From assembly GCA_015039465.1 (NCBI GenBank), contig MU130492.1, positions 171,355-205,513 of the forward strand: 34,159 nucleotides of DNA, given 5' to 3'. Position numbers and translations under genes: made by a program. This DNA comes from Phlegmacium glaucopus (Eukaryota; Basidiomycota; Agaricomycetes; Agaricales; Cortinariaceae). Shown here piece after piece: positions 9,584-19,100 of this stretch. Every line of letters starts with the position of its first letter. Position 1 is the stretch's first letter. The notes under the pieces were generated by a model. It was given only the letters and a program-made list of their open reading frames with translations, was not told where the DNA came from and did not search any database.

Positions 9584-10925
9584 ATGCCTTTGGTACCTGA
9601 CGATGTCTATGCGATTCGCAACGACCTGACCCACACTGTTCTTGACTTCACAGGCAACGAAAACCGGAATTTATTTGGTACGCCTGCGTCATCTCCACTG
9701 GATTGTAGCACTATGTTGACCTGAGCGTCATTAGTTTTGGGTTGGGGATGGCATGGTGGAGATAATCAGAGGGTAGGAGATGATGCATGCTTTGTCCGCT
9801 CGAACATATGCTGATGCACTCTGTCTTCACAGTGGAAACTCATCAGAGTTGGCGACGCGGCCCAAAACAAGTGGAAGATCCAGAACCAACAAAATCAGGC
9901 TCGCTACCTTTGTCCTCAGCTGGAAGACGCACAGCCCAATGACTCTGAGCATCGCCTTGCTGGAGGTATAGTCCAGTGTGTTTTCGTCATAGAGCCTTTT
10001 GCGGATAAGTACAGGTGTGAAGGTCCTTCTATAGTCTGCTTGATATCGAATGCTGACCGTGATTCTTATAGAATTTTGTATGATGACGACTTGGCGGTTG
10101 CGCTCGTAACCGGTCAGGAATTACACAACATCCAAGACCGTGATCGAGTACTTGACATTCATGCCGACGGCCCACCTGTTGCTCTTCAGGCTAGGGACAA
10201 CGCCAATCGTGCCCAGATTTGGTCCTTCCTTACGGCGCCTGTGGCTCCACCTCTGCAAAATGTGGCTCAGACCCTGCAAAATGGGGCCTATAAGATTGTC
10301 AACTCCCAGACAGGAACTGTCCTTGACGTGGCAGATACTGTCGGTAAGCCAGGTATTACACACGCATTAAATATTGTTTCAATTCACCTGCAACCGCTAA
10401 CTTCTTTCCGTTTATCGTTAGTTCTTGGCCTGGTATCAAAGGGTGGAGATCACCACAAGGTAGGACATGAGTCTTGGTCCGCGAGCACATCACCCTTACG
10501 CACTTGCAGTGGATTATCACGAGGGATGGGAACAGGGACCTCTACACGTTGAGGAGCTCCACCATTCTTAATCACTTCCTCGCCCCCGATATCAAAGTTG
10601 CTCAGGGTGATCTGCCACAGAATGGGACGGCCCTTATCGGCCGCATTGTGAATGTAGCTCAACCCGTCACGCGTTTCACCATCCGGAAGGTCCCTGGCAC
10701 CCTGCTTTACAAGTGCGAAGTCTCGTGACAACCTACGTGATATTGAATGCTGATTCTTACGATACTAGGATTTTCCTCGATCCTCTGGCCCCTACTGAGA
10801 ATGTTAGTGGCTTGGCGGTCAATCTCCCCGTTGTCAGTGGAGCACCCGACTCTTTTAACGGTGCGATAGCCAGTCTTCAGGCTACTAACGCCCAAAAGTG
10901 GCATTTCGTTTCGGTTCCCAACTAA
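9584..10925 (+). CDS. Ricin-B-like double beta-trefoil lectin
   Basis: Seven exons: 9584-9677, 9735-9772, 9833-10014, 10072-10343, 10422-10459, 10510-10724, 10769-10925; total 996 nt, 331 aa. Module 1 (about 1-165) begins YAIRNDLTHTVLD, then VLGWGWHGGDNQ...W, and closes with VALQARDNANRAQIWSF. Module 2 (about 175-331) repeats the plan with YKIVNSQTGTVLDV, VLGLVSKGGDHHKW and SLQATNAQKWHF. These are ricin-B (R-type) lectin hallmarks. Introns 1-3 and 4-6 have the same phase series (1, 0, 2), and exons 2 and 5 are both 38 nt, so the two halves arose by duplication including introns. There is no signal peptide. It probably binds a glycan, but the ligand cannot be read from sequence. It lies just upstream of another lectin-bearing gene on the same strand. 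Confidence 0.8.
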
Positions 10926-11864
10926 AGTTGCGTATGAAGATGTGTGGAAATGAATGTTTTGTTATGAGCAAACAAAAAAGTGATTGTAGTGGTAAAACTA
11001 GTAGCTTACTATGCACAGTAGCTTCTATCTAAAGAACGAAGCAAGAGCGAAGAAAGGAGCGACTACATTCACTCATGACAACTTGAAGCAATGAAACTGT
11101 GGATTCACGGTGCAAGCAAGAATAGTGATCAGTTCAACTGTCAACTTGGAAAGTTATGTAATCACCTTTATTTTTTCTCCTCTTCCAGCACCATCTCTTT
11201 CGACACGATGTATGCCTTAACGCCGGTTTTTTTTCGCTCTTTTATTACTTTGTTATTCACAGGCTACCTTGTAAAGAGCCCGCCCGGCTGGTAAGAAGTC
11301 TGTTTGTGGATTTGTCTGATGATCAGCCCATTCTGTTTTTGCGCGGTTGCCTTTTTTTCCCCCTGCCTCCAAAGTCTCTGGTCATATCGGAGTAAACTTC
11401 ACCTCCGATTTCAGATATAAAGTATAAATAGTCTTGGGCTACACTTTTGAGTTATCTGTGATGATCAAGAGTGAATATTTGAAGGACCGTCGCAGGTGAA
11501 ACTGGTACTGAAAGATCTCATCGTTCGAAGCTGTTCTGTCAATTCGCCGTTATCGATATCATCTCTTGACAGTCCGGTATACTCCAGCGTCGCTCCATCT
11601 CTGCCTTGTTCTTTTTTTTCCCCAGAAAGCTTCCAAGGATGTCACCTGTGTTCTGACCCCTTTTTGGTCTTTTCGATTAAATCACCACCAGTCCAAGGGT
11701 GATCACCGCTACAATAGCAAGAAGCATGCTCTTTCAAAATATTGCTTGTTTGAGTCAAACCCTATCGATGCAGATAAAAACAACAGCTCTCACATTCTCT
11801 TTCTATCTCAACTTGCTGGAGCGATTTCCCATCTCTCTCAGACGAAAGTCCTGCGATCTCCAAT
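10926..11864 (+). promoter_or_regulatory. Intergenic region and promoter of the GMC-propeller gene
   Basis: No gene recognised. TATAAATA at 11423-11430 is the best TATA-like element, about 435 bp before the ATG. Pyrimidine-rich stretches (11595-11625 and 11800-11850, many TCTCT units) precede the start codon, as is common in fungal promoters. A 5'UTR intron is possible but was not resolved. Confidence 0.35.
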
Positions 11865-12643
11865 ATGACAACCAATGTCAATTCTAAAGTTCTCGGCGTC
11901 CTTGATCCACATCAAGTGTCTTCAGTGATGGCGAGCTCACGCACCTTCACTGGCGGATATCCAGTTCCCGGACCGCAGTCGATCACTGTCGCATCTGCAA
12001 TGAACAAGGACTGTTTCGTTGATGATAATACTTGGAGGCTTATCGCTGGTGAGATTCAACCACGTACCCATTCAGTTCAAAGGGTTCACCACGCCATTCA
12101 CCCTTAGAAAATGGAGAATTTGATGACATTGTCGTCGGAAGTGGTTTCTGCGCTTTAGCATATATCGATGAGGCCCTCAGGCTGAATCCTTTCAGGAAGA
12201 TCCTCCTTCTTGAACGAGGTGGTAAGTGTCCATCAATCTTCAGACGTTCAAGCATCTTCATATTGATTGATTGACGACTTAGGATTCTGGCTTCCGGATC
12301 ACTTCCAGGTACAGCTTTGCTTTTTTGATTTTCATGCAAAAGGGCCGCCCGTCTTACAATAATTTCATTCTAGAATCTCCCTCTTCCCTTCCAATTCGTT
12401 CAACGTGATGTTTCCGAAACTTTTCCCTGGGAGCTGTCGTCTGAAACAGCCAAAAAAAAGATAGTAGGGCTTTCGTTTATTGTTCACTAAGAAAGCACTC
12501 ATGCGGTATCACAGGACCTGAGTGGGTCCAGTCCATTCTTCGGTGGCCGCAGTGCGTTCTGGTCGATTTGGTCTCCTCGCGCTATCTACGTGCACCCGGA
12601 CGACGACGAGGAGAACGATGATGATGATGAGAACGACGATGAG

Positions 12644-12681
<38 letters not shown>

Positions 12682-15544
12682 TGAGGAGGACGAGGACGAG
12701 GATGACGACGTGAACGAGGACGAAACCTTTGACCTTATGGACGACTTCCCTGAATTCATGAAGAAAATCGCCAGGAATCCAGACTTTTACAAGGGTGTCG
12801 ATAGACTACTCCATGTCCAACGCGCCGACAAGATCGAGGACTCTGTCTTCCGGTCAGTCGAGGACCCTGTCTTCCGGGCAAACTTGCAAACACGGTTTGA
12901 CCATTACCTTCGTGAAGGTCTTGCCACTATCCCACGAGCTGTGTCTGCGAAACCAGCAAGACTGGCTACCGGAGTGCCTGTTGGTCGACCTACAACAGGA
13001 TTCAGGCACTTCTCAACTGTCGGATCGCTACTTTCAATCAATGAATTGCAAAACAAACTGGCAAGGCGGAATCCACCAGCGGGTAAACCGATCATGATGG
13101 TCACTGATGTTGTTGTTAAACGCTTTGAAGTCGAGCCGGGAGGGCCAGACCAGCCCGCACACGCGCGTGTCCTGCATACCTCACGTGGCCCACTCACCTT
13201 GCGGGGTGGCAAGACAAATGTGATCCTCGCGACAGGTGCTATCCCTGCTACTACCATCCTCATTAACTCCATCGAGGAGATCAGGCCCCGTGCAGGCCAA
13301 CGTCTCACTTCCCACTTCCGTTCCCAAATCAGAGCCCGCTTCAGGCCCAACCAGACTTGGTTTGGACAGGCTGATGGCGCAGTGTCCAGTCCTCCACAGG
13401 TCCCAGTCATATCGGCTTGCCATGTGCGCGGACGCGACGAGAACAATCTCCAATGGCATATCCAGGTCAACGGGACTTACGAACCGGAAGGGTATCAAGG
13501 ACCAGGACTAAACGCCGAGGAAAAGGCACAAAGTTCCTCAAAGCTTTTCACGAGCTTGGCTCCAGATAATGGGGACATGCTTACCCCTGAGCAGTTGACC
13601 AACAGCGAAGGCTATGTTATCGTTTGTAGGCTACATTTTATTTCATTTCGATTCTTCAGCGTGACAGCTTGACTAAACTCAATTGAACAGCCTGCTCCAC
13701 CCTTGGTGAGCATCCCACGGGCACAAATTCTAAGGTGGAGCTGAACACGAGCGATCCCGACGTCACGACAAATATCCGACTCCACCTGAATTTACCAGAA
13801 TCAGCTATGCAACTTTGGGATAATATGGAACAATCAACGTATGATCGCCTTGCTCTGAAATAATCCATGGTTCTGACGTACGAACAGAATCGACGCCATC
13901 AGAGTTATTGCCGATGGCCGTGAACTCGAGTACTGGAACCGTGATGATGGGAAGTGGGAGACTATCAACGGTGTCCCCTCCAATTTAAAACCGTACAGAA
14001 ACCGCGTCAAATCTTTATTTCACGAGGCATCGACTACATTCATGACCGATGTTTTTGTCACGGACGAGGGTGTTGTGGAACATGCATCAGTGGACAAGAC
14101 CTATCGTCCTTTCGGTTTAGCAAAAGGGAATGTCTATGTGACCGGTGCGGGGCTGTTCCCAACTGCAGGGTCCTGGAATCGTATGTTTGATTTATCAATC
14201 GCAATCCCAGCTCCGATACTGACTTGAATCATACAATAGCTACACCTACAATCGTCGGATTTGCCCAGCACTTGGCCAAGACCCTCGTTACTCCTCCTAA
14301 GCGTGCCGGGGTATTCACCCAGGACCAACTTGGTAAGCCTCAAATGATATATATTACAGTGATGTGTTCAATCATTGATCATCACGATAGTCCCCACCAT
14401 CAAAACTTTAGGTCGCCCCTACATCATCGGTTTCAAGGCCGATGGTAACGTCTCTTTCTGGAGCTTCAGCAGGGATAATTTCACTCCCCCCGGCAACCCC
14501 GGTGTTCTCGAATATACGAACGCTAGAAATGTCAGGCTCCTTGCAGATACCACTGGCGACGGCTTGTATGACCTCGTCGGGTTTGCTGACACACATGTCC
14601 GCGTCGCTACTAGGAGAGGCAACGTAAAGGAATTCAATGACTTCGTGGACAAGCTTGATGATTTTACATACAACGCCGGTTGGCGCGTCGATAAACACAT
14701 CCGTTATATGGTCGATATCAGGAACACTGGTCGCGCTGATATCATTGGATTTGGTGACGCAGGTGTTTTCTTGTCCAAGAACGACTCGGGAAGATTCACT
14801 GAGCCCTCCATTGTTCTCGATGACCTCTGTTATGATAAGGGCTGGCGGCTCAACAAGCATCTCCGCTTTTTGGCCGACTTCTACGGACAAGGTTTCCCCG
14901 ATATCATTGGATTTGGAGAGACGAGCGTCGTTATTGCGAAAAACAGGGGCAATTGGACATTCGAAGTCCCCCAAGCTGTTTCATATGATTTCACCTTCTC
15001 GAGCGGTTGGCGCATTGATAAGCATGTTCGGACCCTCGCCACTGTGACACGTAGAGATCGTGTTGATATTATCGGCTTCTATGACGATGGCGTCTATCTC
15101 GGGATCAACAAAGGGAATGGCATCGTCGATCCAGCGATTCCTGTGCTCAAAGAGTTTGGATACAACAACAACTGGCGCGTCGAGAAGCATCTCCGTCTTA
15201 TCGTAGACATCAATGGCGATGGACTTGGAGATATTGTTGGGTTCGGTGAAGGTGGCGTCTACGTATCGAAGAACAGAGGAAATGGCAGCTTTGAAGAAAC
15301 GAGGCTTGTTTCCCGCGACTTTGGATATGAGCAAGGCTGGAGGGTTAATGAACATCCGCGGTTTATGGCTGATGTCACGGGTAGTGGATGTGCGGATATT
15401 ATTGGGTTTAAAGACAATGCGGCGTATGTTGCTTTTAATGATGGTCAAGGAAATTTCGGGCATCGGCAGTTGCTTACTAGTCAGTTCAGCGGGGATGGTT
15501 GGGATCCATCTGAGAGTGTTCTATATGTCAAACGTTTGGACTGA
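11865..15544 (+). CDS. GMC-family FAD oxidoreductase fused to a PVL-like seven-bladed propeller lectin
   Basis: Nine exons: 11865-12048, 12108-12221, 12283-12308, 12374-12463, 12515-13625, 13691-13838, 13888-14180, 14240-14332, 14391-15544; 3213 nt, 1070 aa, all junctions in frame. Residues ~64-98 form an FAD-binding Rossmann motif (DDIVVGSGFCA...LLLERGG). FFGGRSAFWSIWSPR follows, then a polyacidic insert (~166-206). The C-terminal GMC signature is FHEASTTFM with candidate catalytic His603, plus LFPTAGSWNPTPTIVG with Asn655. Residues ~690-1070 carry seven DI(I/V)GF-type blades alternating with GWR(V/I/L)xKHxR, the pattern of Psathyrella velutina lectin and integrin-like/VCBS propellers. No signal peptide is seen. 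It probably oxidises a sugar or alcohol while bound to a glycan; substrate and partner are unknown. Confidence 0.85.
12596..12726 (+). repeat. GAY-type trinucleotide expansion encoding a polyacidic tract
   Basis: Near-pure GAC/GAT/GAG codons within exon 5 of the GMC-propeller gene give about 40 residues that are almost all Asp or Glu, with a run of 13 consecutive Asp. The tract falls between the GGRSAFWSIWSPR segment and a helical region of the oxidoreductase domain. It stays in frame and is likely to vary in length between strains. Confidence 0.9.
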
Positions 15545-16121
15545 TAGTTATACAAGTCGCTACGAAAATGTATAATATCACATGCAGATCTTTCAATCTT
15601 GCTGAATCGTAGTGTTCGTTGGAGGGGATTCAATCAGAAATTGCCGGAAACTGCAAAGAGAGGAGCGTCGTGTTTCGTTTTGAATGTTTTTCATATTATT
15701 ACTATACCAAATAAATACTCTAGACAGTGCTTACTAGTCATAGCTGAAGGTCTTAAAAGGATTCTATGTTTTTTTAATGTGTAGTTACTTATCCGTAATT
15801 CACTTCTCCATTCCCTCCAGTCTCAACCGGAGCTGCAAGTCATTTTTATTTATTTACTCGCTACAAATACTTTGTGGAATATATGCACTTGAACATGATG
15901 ATGAATATAAACGGAGTGTGAGTGTGAGCAGGCAGAGTGAGTATGACAATGGTAAGAATAGGGATTTCTCGTGCTTGAGTGTGAGTATGACAGATTGAGT
16001 GTGAGTGCGAGCGGCTGGAGCGAGTGTGACGATGATGCACTTCTTTGGGGGGAGGGAGAGGGGGTGGCTAATATGAGCATAATAATCTAAGTATTGTTTA
16101 AATTGGTTGATACATGTATAA
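15545..16121. terminator. Convergent 3' region with poly(A) signal
   Basis: AATAAA at 15710-15715, 166 bp after the stop, is the likely poly(A) signal of the plus-strand gene. From about 15915 to 16020 there is a low-complexity GTGA/GAGTGTGAGT-rich stretch. No gene is seen. The next gene ends here from the opposite strand. Confidence 0.45.
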
Positions 16122-19100
16122 TTAGAGCCATCCCAAGATCTGCAATCCTTCTACAGCCGTGATGCGAGCTACATCATCAATATCCAACAACAGTGCATGG
16201 AGAGTGTCACGTATTTCAGACTGACTGACCAATCCCACTACAGTGAATTTGTATGTCAAATCAAGTGATGAAACTACGGGACAAAAATGAGCTCAACTGT
16301 GTTTCTTGGAAATATGTTCCAGGATGAGGAGGCCATACTTGCTTGTATTTGGCATTTGCAAAAGACGGGAAACAGTATCCAGAGCATCCCCTACTACTGT
16401 CAAATTCTGATCTAAACCAGTTTATGTGTGAGGCTGATCAAGATTGTCAACAATATAAACTTACTGGAAGCTAGAGACCGGGCAAGGAGAGACGCCAGAA
16501 AATCTTTGGTTTCAGAGTCACCATCATCAGATTTCAGTATGTGGGTAGCAAGCAAGAAGTTGGGGCGTAAGGATATAACATCAAGAATCTGGGCTGCAAA
16601 AGGTGAGAAACAATATATGTCATCCTGGGAAGATAATGATATACCATGTGTGCAGATGCTCTTAACACAATCAAGGGCAGAATTTCGGACATCCTGGTGA
16701 GAATCTTGAAATGTCCCAATTACTTTCTCTATTCCATGATTTGAAATAAATTTGCTCCTAATATTGTCTGGTAAAAGGTGAGAATTTTGAACATGTAACA
16801 TTCAACTAAGGCCATACCATGAACGCAGAGGGTCTTGATGCACTCAAGGGCAGAAATTCGCACATTCTGGTGGGAATCTTGAAATGTCTTGATTAATTTC
16901 TCTATTCCCTCATTTGAAATAAATTTGGTCCTGATATTGTCTGGGACATCCAAAAAGGTGAGAATTTGAACATATAACATTTGAAGAAGGCCATACCATG
17001 CATGCAGAGGGTCTTCATATAATCAAGGGCAGATATTTGCAAAGACAAGTCAGAATGTTGGAAGTTCCTGATTAATTTCTCTATTCTGTCATTTGAAATA
17101 AATTCACTGCTGATATTTTCTGGGAAATGTAAGAATCTGAACATATAATATTCAAGGAAGGCCATACCATGCACACAGAGGGTACTGATGCAATCAAGGG
17201 CAGAATTTCGCACACTCTGGTAGGAATCTTGAGATTTCCCAATTAACTTATCCACTCCCTGATTTGAAATAAATTCTGTCCTGATATTGTCTGGAACAAC
17301 ATGAGAATCAGAACATACAACATTCAAGGAAGGCCATACCATGCACACTTAGGGTTTTGATGCAATCAAGGGCATATTTTCGCACATACAAGTCAGAATC
17401 TTGAAATTTCCCAATTAATTTCTCTATTCCATCATTTGAAATAAACTTGGTCCTGATAGTGTCTTGGAAAATGTGAGAATCCAAATATATAGCATTCAAG
17501 GAAGGCCATACCATGCACACAGAGGGTCATGATGCAATCAAGGGCAGAAATTTGCACACCTGAGTCAGAATGTTGGAAGTTCCCAATTAATTTCTCCATT
17601 ATGTCATTTGAAATAAATTCAGTCCTGATATTGTCTGGAAAAAGGTGAGAATCTAAATATATAAAATTCAAGGAAGGCCATACCATGCACACTTAGGGTC
17701 TTGATGCAATCAAGGGCAGACTTTCGCACATCCCAGTAGGAATCTTGAACTTTCCTCATTAATTTCTCTATTCCATCATTTAAAATAAATTCAGTCCTAA
17801 TATTGTCTAGGAAAACATGAGAACCCAAACATATCACATTCAAGGAATTCCATACTGTGCATGCAGATGGTCTTGATGCAATTGAGGGCAGATTTTTGCA
17901 CATCCCAGTGGGAATCTTGAAATTTCCCAATTAATTTCACTATTCCATCATTTGAAATAAAGTTGGTCCTGATATTGTCTATGAAAACATGAGAATATAA
18001 ACATATAACATTCAAGGAAGGCCATACCATGCACACAGAGGGCTTGGATGTGATTGAGGGCATATCTTCGCATATCCTCCTTGGAATCTTCAAATTTCCC
18101 TATTAATTTTTCTACCCCACCATTTGAAATAAATTTGGTTCTGATAGTGTCTGGAACAACATGAGAATCTGAATGTGTAACATCCAAGGAAGGCCATACC
18201 ATTCACACAGAGGGTCTTGATGCAATCAAAGGCAAAATGTTGTACATTCCAGTGGGAATCTTGAACTTTCCTGATTAATTTCTCTATTCCATCATTTGAA
18301 ATAAGTTCTGTCCCAATGTTGTCTGGAAAAAGATGAGAATATGGACATATAACATTTAAAAAATCCCATACCATGCATGCACAGGGTTTTGATGCAATTA
18401 AGAGCAGAATCTTGCTCATCTGAGTTGGAATATTGGAAATTCCCCATTAATTTCACTATTCCATCATTTGAAATAAATTTAGTCCTGATATTGTCTGGGA
18501 TAACATGAGAATCTGAACATATTACATTCAAGGAAGGCCATACCATGCATGCAGAGGGACATGATGCAATCTCGGGCAAGATTTTGCACATTCCAGCTGG
18601 AATCTTGACCTTTCCTGATTAATTTATCTATTCCATCATTTGCAATAAATTTGGTCCTGATATTGTCTGGGAAAAGGTGGGAATCTAAACATATAATATT
18701 GAAGGAAGGCCATACCATGCACACAGAGGGTCATGATGCAATTGAGGGCAGAAAATTGCACACCCAAGTCAGAATGTTGGAAGTTTCTGATTATTTTCTC
18801 TATTCCATCATTTGAAATAAATTCAGTCTTGATATTGTCTGGGAAAAATCACAATTTAAACATATAACATTCAAGGGAGACCATACCATGCATGCAGAGC
18901 ATCTTGATGCAATCAAGGGAAGATTGTCGCACATATAAGTCAGAATCTTGAAATTTCCTGATTAATTTGTCTATTCCACCATTTGAAATAAATTTGGTCC
19001 TGATATTGTCTGGGAAAGGATGAGAATCTGAACATACAATATTTGAGGAAGGCCATACCATGCACACAGAGGGTCTTGATGCAATTGAGGGCAGAAATTT

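Larger units (their letters stand above)
6885..10925. repeat. Inverted gene duplication (head-to-head lectin pair)
   Basis: The arms are ~6885-8304 (minus) and ~9411-10925 (plus), containing paralogous genes and about 170 bp of matching 5' flank (for example GGCATCG, CTTATCACATCTTG-like and TGGAATCGGATGTTC blocks in both). The non-duplicated core between the arms is about 1.1 kb. Similarity is strongest around the start codons and upstream, and lower in exon 3. Confidence 0.75.

Noticed and set aside
12904..13498. Minus-strand open frames within the GMC exon
   Set aside because: They are shadows of exon 5, which continues GMC motifs in frame on the plus strand.
14408..15463. Long minus-strand open frames (188 and 160 codons)
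   Set aside because: They are antisense to the propeller exon, whose repeated GF and GWR motifs show the true strand.
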